Below, in pieces: positions 54,226 to 63,003 of a stretch of 64,000 nucleotides of DNA. Position 1 is the first letter of the stretch; each line of letters begins with the position of its first letter. The notes beneath the pieces were generated by a model. That model was not told the origin of the DNA, did no database searches, and saw only the letters and a program-made list of their open reading frames with translations. The DNA is taken from NCBI GenBank assembly GCA_937959275.1, contig CALGLU010000031.1:62001-126000 (forward strand), given 5' to 3'. Source of the DNA: an uncultured Saprospiraceae bacterium. Its GTDB lineage: Bacteria; Bacteroidota; Bacteroidia; Chitinophagales; Saprospiraceae. The position numbers and the translations under genes are program-made.

Positions 54226-57003
54226 TTATTGCGATTTAATCATTGTCTGTATGTCAAATGAACCATCAGCCAAGACAGTCTGTACATAAAGGATTCCAGA
54301 CTTGACATCATCTAATTGATTTATTTGTACATCATTTTTACCATTGACTAGATCAATGTATTGATGATGAATTTTTTGTCCTACTGCATTAAATATGATC
54401 ACGTCTGCAGATTGCTGACGAGCAGAATACACTTGAATTCTAAATGTCGAGTTAAACGGATTAGGGAAAATCTGCACTACATTCTGTTCAACTAAATGCT
54501 CTGAAAATAAAATATCTACTTCCTTAAAATCAACAGTAGCAGCTCTTGCTTTCAAATCAGAAAATGTACCGGAACTTTGTATATCCACTGTAGATAAATC
54601 TGTAGTAGATCCATTCGTCTTGTGTACAATGAGTCGATACTGATACACTTGACCAATTTTCGAAATTGCCAAATCATCTATTCCTATTGCTCCACTTGAA
54701 AGTTTGATCTCATCAAAAGTCTGACTTGTCCAAGACAACGATACCGCAAGTACCTGGCCTCTCCATCCTGATATCACCTCCCTATTCTCATACACAAAGG
54801 TCTGCGCAGAAATGCTGTGTTTCGATCTGGTCTCACTTGTCCCAGCATTAGATTGATCAAGATCTCCAATCTTTACACCTATAAAATTCTTGACCATCGT
54901 CTGGTCTTTCAAATTCGAAATATGCGCTTCATCCTTAAAGGGCCAAGGATACAATGGATCTATGAACGTATACGCCTCTTCTAGAAATCGCCACGCTTCA
55001 TTTGACTTAAATGAATCCGTCCTACCAATTAAAAAGGTCTTTAACTCAACTAAATCTGCGGCTGAGATTGTACCAGAATCGTTGACATCTGCTGCAATCA
55101 TATAATAGGGTGAATTCAATTCGCTAAAGCCCAAGATATGTTGTTGGAGTAAAACAAGGTCTAAGACAGAAATACCATCTTTTGTATAACCCTCCTTATG
55201 TGGCGTGATCGTATATTCCTCATTCATAGGAATATTCTCAAACTGATAGTTGCCATTACCATTTGTAGATGTTTCAGTTGCCATTTTCAAACCAGCTAAT
55301 CCGATTTGCACATCTGAAATTGGTGTACCTGCAGGTGAATTCACTTGTCCTAAAAGGAGTGCCGCCCCTTCATTTTCTTCTACATCAACAAGTCTGCCAC
55401 CACCGCAAACACCTATATTGTCTTGGATAATAAATGAAGTCCGACAACTTGATTGTTGCCCCTTTGGATCAGTAACATAGATTTCAATATCATTAATACC
55501 TAGATGCGAACAATCATAAAAAATGACTTGGTCAAGAGTATCTGGAGATAATGAAATCGTTAATTCTTCAACGGGTGTACAATTGTCAAACGCCTTACTC
55601 ACAAAATCACTCGCCCATATCTCTAAGGATGGATCCTCGTTTAATCCATTATCCGTAAGTGTACCAGTGAACCCAGTCAAACAAAAAACGGATGGTGCCT
55701 TACAATCATAAACTGTGACACGATGGCTGCAATCTTGAATATTATTGCAACCATCGCTCACAGACCAATAGAGAACATGTTCTCCAATTGGCAGGTATTC
55801 AGTTACGGTTTGGGAACTACCTGAACGTCCATTATCATCATCTCCATTAAGGAACAAACTATAGGTATATTTTAAATCTTCATAAGGATGACACTCATCT
55901 GTTGCATGCAATCTATAATTGAGCACGCCTTCGCAGCTATTCTCATTGACACAGATCTCTACATCGTCACAATTGTCAATTTCTGGCTTTACAGTACTTT
56001 CTATTTGTATAATTTGAGTGTGATCCCATTTGCCTTGATTTTTGCCATTGTATTCATACGCACACCAATCGATGATTGACCATCGTCTAATAAGTTTTGT
56101 ACAAGCTATGTCTCTACTAGATAAGAGTTCGTCCTCATAATTCACAAGTATATTTTCACAATCAGCTGCATTCGTAATTGGCTCTCCCAGTAAAATGGGA
56201 TCTGTATTGACATCTGCACAACCAAAAACAGTTGTATCCGCTGGCCAGATTATATCGTGATATGAGAGTGGTGTTTTATCAGGTAGAATCGTGATGACCT
56301 GAAGACATTCAGACATAACACCACCACGATCAGTCAATTGCATTGTTCTATTTATATAATAGCCTTGGCCACAACCTGCAGTTTCCTCTACTTCAACAAT
56401 TTCATTGATTTGTATTTTTTTTGCAATGATTGGATCTGTCGAACATTTGAATTGAACAAGACCATCTAGACCAACAGGTAAACCATTAATGATAATCGGC
56501 TGCTGCAGGTGTTCTTCCTTTACAAATTTTCCAAAATTGGATAAGTTATTTAGGTCAACAGGAAAATCGCATGTTACTGTAATATTGGGTAAGCACTGAT
56601 CTACATTGAGTGTGCCACCAGTCAAGACATCGACTTGAATCATGCAATGCTTTTGCTCTCCCTTTGCATTGATTGCGGTCAATTCGATGAAGACTTCCTG
56701 CCCTACATCTCTGCAGCAAAATACCGCGGCTTTTCCGAATTCATTCGAGCGATCAAATCCACATGAACCGGGATTCATCTCAGCACGCCTGATTCTAATT
56801 TCGGAAAAGCCTTTGGTACTTGCTGCAAAGTAAATAGCAGGAACTTCTTTGGTACCATCCACATCAAGTATTACAGTATGATGCTTGCAAATCAAATGAT
56901 CTTCTACTAGAAGAGTCTCCAAATAATCGGTTTTTGAGACGGCCTCTGTAACACATACCAACACTACTAGAATGACACGAAGTGCCACGATCATTTGATG
57001 CAT
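54226..57003 (-). CDS. T9SS-exported dockerin-bearing adhesin, short relative of the giant adhesin
   Basis: 925 residues with a signal peptide (MIVALRVILVVLVCVTEA). The order of domains matches the C-terminal half of the giant adhesin: a Cys-rich domain (NPGSCGF, CCRDVGQE, KHCMIQVDVL), HYR-like domains with RRWSIIDWCAYEYNGKNQG, one copy of the ~98-residue repeat (FYDCSHLGINDIEIYVTD), a CnaB-like domain (LLLGQVNSPAGTPISDVQIG), a dockerin-like pair (ISVLDLVLLQQHILG, NDSGTISAADLVELKTFLIG), a beta domain and a T9SS tail (QIFPNPFNSTFRIQVYS). It lacks the five 125-residue repeats. Surface protein; binding partner unknown. Confidence 0.88.
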   Translation of the reverse strand: MHQMIVALRVILVVLVCVTEAVSKTDYLETLLVEDHLICKHHTVILDVDGTKEVPAIYFAASTKGFSEIRIRRAEMNPGSCGFDRSNEFGKAAVFCCRDVGQEVFIELTAINAKGEQKHCMIQVDVLTGGTLNVDQCLPNITVTCDFPVDLNNLSNFGKFVKEEHLQQPIIINGLPVGLDGLVQFKCSTDPIIAKKIQINEIVEVEETAGCGQGYYINRTMQLTDRGGVMSECLQVITILPDKTPLSYHDIIWPADTTVFGCADVNTDPILLGEPITNAADCENILVNYEDELLSSRDIACTKLIRRWSIIDWCAYEYNGKNQGKWDHTQIIQIESTVKPEIDNCDDVEICVNENSCEGVLNYRLHATDECHPYEDLKYTYSLFLNGDDDNGRSGSSQTVTEYLPIGEHVLYWSVSDGCNNIQDCSHRVTVYDCKAPSVFCLTGFTGTLTDNGLNEDPSLEIWASDFVSKAFDNCTPVEELTISLSPDTLDQVIFYDCSHLGINDIEIYVTDPKGQQSSCRTSFIIQDNIGVCGGGRLVDVEENEGAALLLGQVNSPAGTPISDVQIGLAGLKMATETSTNGNGNYQFENIPMNEEYTITPHKEGYTKDGISVLDLVLLQQHILGFSELNSPYYMIAADVNDSGTISAADLVELKTFLIGRTDSFKSNEAWRFLEEAYTFIDPLYPWPFKDEAHISNLKDQTMVKNFIGVKIGDLDQSNAGTSETRSKHSISAQTFVYENREVISGWRGQVLAVSLSWTSQTFDEIKLSSGAIGIDDLAISKIGQVYQYRLIVHKTNGSTTDLSTVDIQSSGTFSDLKARAATVDFKEVDILFSEHLVEQNVVQIFPNPFNSTFRIQVYSARQQSADVIIFNAVGQKIHHQYIDLVNGKNDVQINQLDDVKSGILYVQTVLADGSFDIQTMIKSQ

Positions 57004-57393
57004 ACCAAACGTATTTGTCGTTTTGGATCTATTAGGTTATAACTGGTTTGGATAAAAGCTTACTCGTAGTTGGGATACTACTGCTTAATAAGATGAATCA
57101 AATGTAAAACAATAATTTACATATTGCGTAATATTTTAATATGTTTTTGAAAATTTATTTTTAGTCCTTGATTATTGCAGGTTTTGTTGTGGTGTTTTAA
57201 GTCGATGGTTAATTGTCGATGGTCCATAGATGCTTAGTGGGTGGGCAATGCTGTTGGTTCGGAGACCAACAGCGGCTTTGGAGGTAAAATCTTATCATCC
57301 TCAAATCCTATGAATCCTGATTCTGACAATTAAGAGATGCTTAGTGGGTAGACAATGCCATTGGTTCAGAGACCAGCAGCGGCGTTGGGTTTT
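57004..57393. other. Intergenic region with two 55-bp direct repeats
   Basis: 390 bp between the short adhesin and the DNA ligase. GTCGATGGT occurs twice at about 57201-57223. A 55-bp unit, AGATGCTTAGTGGGT followed by a TTGGTTC and ending CAGCGGC, occurs at 57228-57280 and 57335-57383 with several differences. In the first copy GTTGGT-TCGGAG-ACCAAC can form a hairpin. The second copy ends about 10 bp from the ligase stop. Confidence 0.5.
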
Positions 57394-59004
57394 CTATCTC
57401 AACAATGCCTTTAAGTTTGCCAGCGTATCTGCTTCACTCGCAAGCTTGTCCCTTCGCCACCGTTTAATTCTAGGAAACCGGAGTGCCACTCCTGATTTAT
57501 GTCGCTTGGACTCATTGATGCCTTTAAAGGCGATTTCGAAAACGAGCACTGGTGTAACTGATCTGACTGGACCAAATCGTTCGACAGTATTTTTATTCAC
57601 AAAGCTTGTCAGTTCTTTAAACTCTGCATCTGTCAAGCCAGAGTAGGCTTTAGTAAATGAGACTAGACGATCACCATCCCAAACCGCAAAGGTGAAGTCA
57701 GTATATAAATTAGCCCGCCGCCCATGGCCACGCATCGCATAGATCATCACGGCATCAATGGTCATGGGATCGACTTTCCATTTCCACCAGTCTCCTTTTT
57801 TACGGCCGACCTTATAGTCACCTGTTTTGCGCTTCAACATAAAGCCTTCTGTCAATCTTTCTCTAGCTGTGTCTCTCAATGAGCTTAATTCAGCCCATGT
57901 ATCAAAGGCTTGTAATTCAGATAATTTCAAAATATCATGATGAAGTGGTAAATCGCTGATTAATCCCTTGAGTTGATCGCGTCTCTTCTCATAACTCTGA
58001 TCACGAATATCATGTGTACCAATCTCTAAGAGGTCATAGGCCATAATGATAATAGGCACTTCTGCCATGAGTTTTTTGCTGACTGTTTTTCTACCAATCC
58101 GTTTTTGTAAGGCTTGAAATGGCAATGGCATCCCATCCCCATAAGCTAGAATCTCGCCATCAATCACAAAATCAGGACCCACTGCTTCAGCTAATCTAGC
58201 CAACTCAGGATATTTGTCAGTCACTAATTCTTCTCCCCGACTCCATAAAAATAACTGACCCTCGCGGCGAATCAACTGCCCTCTAATACCATCCCACTTC
58301 CATTCCGCCGCCCAGTCATCAGGCTCTCCCAAGTCCTGTGGCGAATCCTCAAGGGCATAGGCCAGGTAGAACGGATAAGGCCGAGACAAATCATCATTAG
58401 GATCTTCATTCAAAATCAAATCTTGAAATGATATGGTAACCGGATCCCAATTACCCATCAGCCGATGTGCGATTTGATTTTCTTCTCGGCTTGTCGCAGT
58501 GGTATGCGAATCTAAGTACTTCGCCAAAGCTTTGGTGACCAGTTTTTGAGACACGCCAACTCTAAATCCACCTGTGATTAATTTATTGAATAAGAAGCGT
58601 TCGTCTGCTGTTAAGGACTCCCACGCCTCAGTAATTTGTTGTTTCTTATCCTCTTCGTCCTTGTCTTTGAGCGCCATAATGTACTGGATCCACTCACTCA
58701 AATCTCTGTTGGTCGATGCTGTTGACTTTGCCGGCAGCACTTTGGCTATGGTTTCGGCCAAATCTCCGACGACGTGATATGTCTCCTCAAAGAGCCATAA
58801 TGGAATGCCTGCTTTTTCTGCAGCCCACTCTCGTAGCAGACTTGTTGTGACTGTCCTTCGTGGCCGTCGATGGGTAAATAATGCAATCGCCCATACCTTA
58901 TCTGAATCTGAAGCGGCGTTAAAAAAGTCAACCAAAGATTGGACCTTTACTGTTGTTTTGGTTGTTTGGTCGAGCGCAAGAAATAAATTTGTGAAGTGCT
59001 TCAT
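57394..59004 (-). CDS. ATP-dependent DNA ligase (LigB/LigD-type, stand-alone)
   Basis: 536 residues. The adenylation lysine is Lys236 in EWKWDGIRGQL (motif KxDG), followed by FVIDGEILAYGDG, GFMLKRKTGDYKVGRKKGDW and the OB-fold C-terminus. The N-terminal part (FTNLFLALDQTTKTTVKVQS) is the DNA-binding domain of bacterial ATP-dependent ligases. Its start overlaps the stop of the upstream exonuclease by 4 nt. In many bacteria this pair is joined by an Lhr-like helicase and a metallophosphoesterase as a DNA end-repair set; those two are not here. Expected role is sealing of breaks outside replication. Confidence 0.95.
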   Translation of the reverse strand: MKHFTNLFLALDQTTKTTVKVQSLVDFFNAASDSDKVWAIALFTHRRPRRTVTTSLLREWAAEKAGIPLWLFEETYHVVGDLAETIAKVLPAKSTASTNRDLSEWIQYIMALKDKDEEDKKQQITEAWESLTADERFLFNKLITGGFRVGVSQKLVTKALAKYLDSHTTATSREENQIAHRLMGNWDPVTISFQDLILNEDPNDDLSRPYPFYLAYALEDSPQDLGEPDDWAAEWKWDGIRGQLIRREGQLFLWSRGEELVTDKYPELARLAEAVGPDFVIDGEILAYGDGMPLPFQALQKRIGRKTVSKKLMAEVPIIIMAYDLLEIGTHDIRDQSYEKRRDQLKGLISDLPLHHDILKLSELQAFDTWAELSSLRDTARERLTEGFMLKRKTGDYKVGRKKGDWWKWKVDPMTIDAVMIYAMRGHGRRANLYTDFTFAVWDGDRLVSFTKAYSGLTDAEFKELTSFVNKNTVERFGPVRSVTPVLVFEIAFKGINESKRHKSGVALRFPRIKRWRRDKLASEADTLANLKALLR

Positions 59005-60017
59005 ACCTTGGTTTCTTCTTGCGGTTCAGCATCTAAGGTTTCACCAATAAAAGCGGTTTCAATGGGCTGCGAATCATAGCCTTTCTCTGTGAGCCATTGA
59101 GAAAAGATTTGGGTATAGCCATGGGTTGGATAAATGCGTGTAGCTCCAGAATCCGTGATCGCTTGATTTAAGGATTTCCAATCACAATGATCAGATAAGA
59201 TAAAACCTCGATCAGCTCCGCGTCTTCGTCTAGCTCCTCTCAAGGCCATCCAGCCTGATGCCACACCGACAGATGGATTTTTAAAGCGTTTGATCCAAGC
59301 TGAATTGAGTGCTGAGGGTGGCGATAAGACAATCGCTGTTTTGTAATCATCAGCTTTGTTATCTGCATTGACTTTGTGATAAGGATTGAGATCAATACCG
59401 CTGTTGACGATCGCATCATTCATATTGGCAATCGCGCCATGGCAATAGACTGTCCCGATTGATTGGTCGAGGTGTTGCAGGATGCGTTGAGCCTTGCCTA
59501 GCGAATAGGCAGTCAAGAACGTTGTGGTTCCATCATCAGCATTCTCACTCCACCAATTGTTGATATCGTTATACACCTCTTCTTGATCTGTCCAATCGTA
59601 AACTGGTAATCCGAAGGTGCTTTCTGTGATCATGGCATGGCATTGGAGCTGCTCATAGGTTTCGGAGATACCATCATCTTCGAGCTTATAGTCTCCTGTG
59701 ACGACCCAGACTTCGCCATCTTGCTCGATGCGGATCTGAGCTGAGCCGATGACGTGGCCTGCGGGGTGGAAGCTAAATTTGACGCCATTTATGGTAAATG
59801 TTTCGCCGTAGTTATAAGTAGTCATTTTGATTGGTCCAAGGCGGTGGCGGAGGATGGCTTTGGAGGATTTGACGCAGGCGTAGGCATCGTGTCCAGGGCG
59901 GGCGTGATCCGAGTGGCCATGCGTGATCAGGGCTCGTGGTACTGGCTTCCATGGATCGATGTATACATCTGCTTTAGCGCAATACAAGCCTCGGTCTGTG
60001 GATTCTATGACATTCAT
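59001..60017 (-). CDS. Ligase-associated DNA exonuclease (MBL fold, SNM1-like)
   Basis: 338 residues. The metal-binding motif HxHxDH is at His33, His35, Asp37, His38 in THGHSDHARPGH, with further metallo-beta-lactamase/beta-CASP motifs (FHPAGHVIGSAQI, VVTGDYKLEDDG) and the late LSDHCDW. It is the first gene of a two-gene operon with the DNA ligase (4-nt overlap ATGA) and presumably trims DNA ends before ligation. Its start is 70 bp from the divergent Wzz-like gene. Confidence 0.95.
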   Translation of the reverse strand: MNVIESTDRGLYCAKADVYIDPWKPVPRALITHGHSDHARPGHDAYACVKSSKAILRHRLGPIKMTTYNYGETFTINGVKFSFHPAGHVIGSAQIRIEQDGEVWVVTGDYKLEDDGISETYEQLQCHAMITESTFGLPVYDWTDQEEVYNDINNWWSENADDGTTTFLTAYSLGKAQRILQHLDQSIGTVYCHGAIANMNDAIVNSGIDLNPYHKVNADNKADDYKTAIVLSPPSALNSAWIKRFKNPSVGVASGWMALRGARRRRGADRGFILSDHCDWKSLNQAITDSGATRIYPTHGYTQIFSQWLTEKGYDSQPIETAFIGETLDAEPQEETKV

Positions 60018-60087
60018 AGGGTCAAATTTAACATGCTACAAGATAATTCCTTTCCTTTGGTATCGTTATTGCAATTCAAATCTAGTG

Positions 60088-61182
60088 ATGATAGAAGAGC
60101 CAAATGGCGATAAAACCCTCATTGACCTAGTCAAAATACTTTGGCTGTGGAAGTGGCGGATTTTGTCCCTCGTGTTTGTGGCTTCACTGCTGAGCGCTGG
60201 GGTGTCTTTGCTGTTGCCAAACTATTTCAAATCGACGGCTGTGTTTTACGCTGCTAGTCAGGATTTGGCCAAACCCGAACCGCTCGGAGATATAGGTCGC
60301 AATATCGAATATTATGGCAATGACTATGATATAGATAGGCTCCTCACGACAGCGCATTCTCATAAACTTAAAGAGTTATTAATTGACTCATTCGATTTAT
60401 ATTCTTGGTATAAGATCGATCGCCAAGCTAATAATGCCGAGCATCGAGTTAGGCAAAAGTTGAGCAAATTGATGTCGATTGAGAAAACTAAATTTGGTGC
60501 CATTTCACTAAGCGTTGAAAATATAAATCCAGTAAAAGCATTTGAGATGACTAGGGTAGCTACACGCTTTATCGATCAATCAACAAGCAATGTCTGGAAA
60601 TCAAGTCAAGCTAAATTACTAGAAACTTACGACAACAAGATTACTCAAAGCGATGCTAAAATTGCGGTCATTAATGATTCACTGATGCAATTGAAAAAGG
60701 CCTACAATATATATGACCTGACCAATCAGAGTGAAATATTATTAACCCAACAAGCGGCGATTCAATCTAGGCAAACATCTTTTAGTTCTAAGTTGTCCAG
60801 CTCTCTTATTCAAGACAATCCCGACTCCTTAGCCTACTATACTAATTTGAAATCTGCGAACCAATCACAATTACAAAATGTGAATTCCAGCATAGCTAAA
60901 TTTAACGAAGGATTTAATCCGATTGCAACTTTGGAGCGCTTGCAAATTCAGATGACGCAGCAATCAGCGATTGACAAAGAGAGAAGGGATCAACTGCGGG
61001 CTAGTTTTAATTCTCCCACATCTGGCATTATACTCGTGGAAGAGCCAGAAGTTGCTGTCTATAAATCCAGACCAAGACGATCACTGCTTGTCATCGGCAC
61101 GGCTTTTCTAACCTTCGTATTAGCATCATTGTTTGCCTTGCTCTATTCGACATACAAGGACACTGATTGGAGTGTCAATTAG
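60088..61182 (+). CDS. Wzz-like polysaccharide chain-length/co-polymerase protein
   Basis: 364 residues from ATG 60088 (IEEPNGDKTLIDLVKILWLW). The open frame extends back to 59923 but that part lies antisense to the exonuclease start and is not conserved-looking. Two membrane helices flank a periplasmic coiled-coil region: the first at about 22-44 (WRILSLVFVASLLSAGVSLL), the second near the C-terminus (SLLVIGTAFLTFVLASLFAL). This is the Wzz/PCP layout. No cytoplasmic tyrosine kinase domain or separate Wzc kinase is present. The next gene begins 2 nt after its stop. Confidence 0.85.
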   Translation: MIEEPNGDKTLIDLVKILWLWKWRILSLVFVASLLSAGVSLLLPNYFKSTAVFYAASQDLAKPEPLGDIGRNIEYYGNDYDIDRLLTTAHSHKLKELLIDSFDLYSWYKIDRQANNAEHRVRQKLSKLMSIEKTKFGAISLSVENINPVKAFEMTRVATRFIDQSTSNVWKSSQAKLLETYDNKITQSDAKIAVINDSLMQLKKAYNIYDLTNQSEILLTQQAAIQSRQTSFSSKLSSSLIQDNPDSLAYYTNLKSANQSQLQNVNSSIAKFNEGFNPIATLERLQIQMTQQSAIDKERRDQLRASFNSPTSGIILVEEPEVAVYKSRPRRSLLVIGTAFLTFVLASLFALLYSTYKDTDWSVN

Positions 61183-61184
61183 CC

Positions 61185-62615
61185 ATGAAAATCCTGCAAG
61201 CTATATCACAACGTGATTTGACTTTATTTGCCATACTGTCACTGATCATTTGTTGTACGGTAATTTTGAATGGTATTTTTAATTCACTTCTATTTTTTAT
61301 TGTGCCGGGGGCATGTCTGTTTATGTATTGGCTTGTGCATGATTTAAAATTAGTTTACATCAGCTTATTTGCAATCCTACCATTTACAACGGAAGTGGAA
61401 TTACCAGGAGGTCTCGGCTTAGATTTGCCGACTGAGTTGCTCATGATTTTATTTACAGGCATAGGCTTTCTGCTCTTACTATTACGCAGCAAACAAACTA
61501 AAGCTGCATTTATCCTACATCCTCTATCAATTTTACTAATCCTTCATATAACCTGGGTTGTTTTCAGTTCTTTACTATCAACAGTTCCTATTATTTCACT
61601 CAAGTATGCCTTCGCTAAATCGTGGTACATCATTCCATTCTATTGTTTGTCCAACTATTTCTTGCAGACAAAAGCTGATTATCTCAAGACAATACACGTA
61701 TTGCTACTAGCCGTTTTTGTAGCCTGTTGTTATGTCTGGTTTAATCATGCACAGGTTGATTTTTCTTTTACCGATGTCAATCCTTCGGTCTACCCAATTT
61801 TCCGAAATCATGTCAACTATGCTTGCATGATTTTAGTGACGACACCTTTCTTAGCGTTTTATATAAGTCAATACAAAGGCAAGTTCAAATCGTTTTTATA
61901 TGCCTTGGGTCTATTTTTCATCGTGTCTATATTCTTTTCCTATACGCGAGCAGCGATGATCTCATTAATCATTGGGACGCTCTCCTATTTTTTAATAAAA
62001 TGGAGACTCATTCAATATGCGCTTATTCTTTCAGCCATCGCATCCCTACTTGTTGTAGGTTCTTTAATTAAGGACAATGAATTTATTTTGTATGCACCAG
62101 ATTATAATAAAACGATTACGCATAAAAACTTCGACGACTTAATTGATGCAACGGCAAAGGGTGAGGATATCTCTACGATGGAGCGAGCCTATCGCTGGGT
62201 GGCAGGCTATTATATGATTCAAGACAAACCAATTGCCGGTTTTGGTCCAGGTACTTTTTATTCTAATTATCAGAGCTACACCATTCGATTATTTAAAACT
62301 TATGTGAGTGATAATCCGGAGCGCTCGACGGTTCATAATTATTATTTATTAGTGTTGGTCGAGCAGGGCTTGATTGGCTTTATTATTTTTATGTCATTGA
62401 TTATCTATGCCTTACTGCGTGGGCAGTATCTATATCATAAACTGGAAGGTTATAAAAAGCAATTGGTTATGGCAACACTCGTTTGCCTGATCATGATTTT
62501 ATCTGTTAATTTAATTAATGACATGATTGAGTCATTGAAGGTTGGGTCATTTTTCTTTTTGTGCTTGGCAATTATTGTGGGGAGTGATGTGCGGTATTCT
62601 CAAAAAACTCCTTGA
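61185..62615 (+). CDS. O-antigen ligase/polymerase-like membrane protein (Wzy_C), second copy
   Basis: 476 residues from ATG 61185 (KILQAISQRDLTLFAIL); the frame is open from 61167 but that start lies inside the Wzz-like gene. About 10-12 membrane helices; the Wzy_C loop has DKPIAGFGPGTFYSNYQSY and STVHNYYLLVLVEQGLIGF. It directly follows the chain-length gene and so probably acts as the polymerase whose product length that protein sets, or as a ligase. Convergent with the antitoxin gene. Confidence 0.87.
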   Translation: MKILQAISQRDLTLFAILSLIICCTVILNGIFNSLLFFIVPGACLFMYWLVHDLKLVYISLFAILPFTTEVELPGGLGLDLPTELLMILFTGIGFLLLLLRSKQTKAAFILHPLSILLILHITWVVFSSLLSTVPIISLKYAFAKSWYIIPFYCLSNYFLQTKADYLKTIHVLLLAVFVACCYVWFNHAQVDFSFTDVNPSVYPIFRNHVNYACMILVTTPFLAFYISQYKGKFKSFLYALGLFFIVSIFFSYTRAAMISLIIGTLSYFLIKWRLIQYALILSAIASLLVVGSLIKDNEFILYAPDYNKTITHKNFDDLIDATAKGEDISTMERAYRWVAGYYMIQDKPIAGFGPGTFYSNYQSYTIRLFKTYVSDNPERSTVHNYYLLVLVEQGLIGFIIFMSLIIYALLRGQYLYHKLEGYKKQLVMATLVCLIMILSVNLINDMIESLKVGSFFFLCLAIIVGSDVRYSQKTP

Positions 62616-62630
62616 TCGTCATATTTTTTT

Positions 62631-62693
62631 CTAAAGCTTCCTTTGAATAAATTCATCTGGATTCAATACAGTTATTGAAGAATATTTAAATCC
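62631..62693 (-). pseudogene. C-terminal remnant of a PIN-domain toxin
   Basis: In the +2 frame relative to the antitoxin, the minus strand reads FKYSSITVLNPDEFIQ and stops at 62631-62633. The ending -ITVLNPDEF- resembles the usual C-terminus of PIN toxins paired with DUF6364 antitoxins (I-x-V-L-x-P-[ED]-EF). The catalytic body of the toxin, normally about 110-130 residues before this, is absent: the remnant starts inside the antitoxin 3' end. Recognition is from family memory, not alignment. Confidence 0.55.
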
Positions 62694-62908
62694 TTTCTTG
62701 ATTCTTTCTTTAAGTCAAAATCCTTTGGTAATTTGATTATACCTCGAATTGAATCTAATTCATCGTCTCCAAGCTTTGGATTTTCAGAAGTAATCATTTC
62801 TAAATATGTTTCAACTATTTGAGACAAACTTTGGTTATTTCCTTTCGCATATTCTTTTGCCTTTTCTATGACTGATTTTTTTAACGATAATGTCAATTTA
62901 GTATTCAT
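62672..62908 (-). CDS. DUF6364-family antitoxin-like protein
   Basis: 78 residues from ATG 62908: NTKLTLSLKKSVIEKAKEYA then KGNNQSLSQIVETYLEMI, a ribbon-helix-helix-like DNA-binding start, and RGIIKLPKDFDL near the end. Such proteins are antitoxins to PIN-domain RNases and bind their own promoter. The frame is open to 62977 but the extra residues are hydrophobic and unlike the family. The expected tail (E-x-R-x-HLE type) is replaced by SRKDLNILQ, and the toxin is missing apart from the scar at 62631-62693. Confidence 0.75.
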   Translation of the reverse strand: MNTKLTLSLKKSVIEKAKEYAKGNNQSLSQIVETYLEMITSENPKLGDDELDSIRGIIKLPKDFDLKKESRKDLNILQ

Positions 62909-63003
62909 ACCTGTAATTTTGATAAACCTACGTATTAAGTAAATAATTTGCAAATTAGTCAATGCTATTGCGAACATTTCCTAATGTGCTATTGTATTTA
63001 TTT

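Noticed and set aside
59923-60087. N-terminal extension of the Wzz-like protein
   Set aside because: It lies antisense to the start of the exonuclease gene and adds no membrane or domain feature; ATG 60088 gives the normal Wzz start.
62909-62977. Upstream extension of the antitoxin to the ATG-equivalent start at 62977
   Set aside because: The extra 23 residues are hydrophobic and unlike the family, whose start NTKLTL fits ATG 62908.
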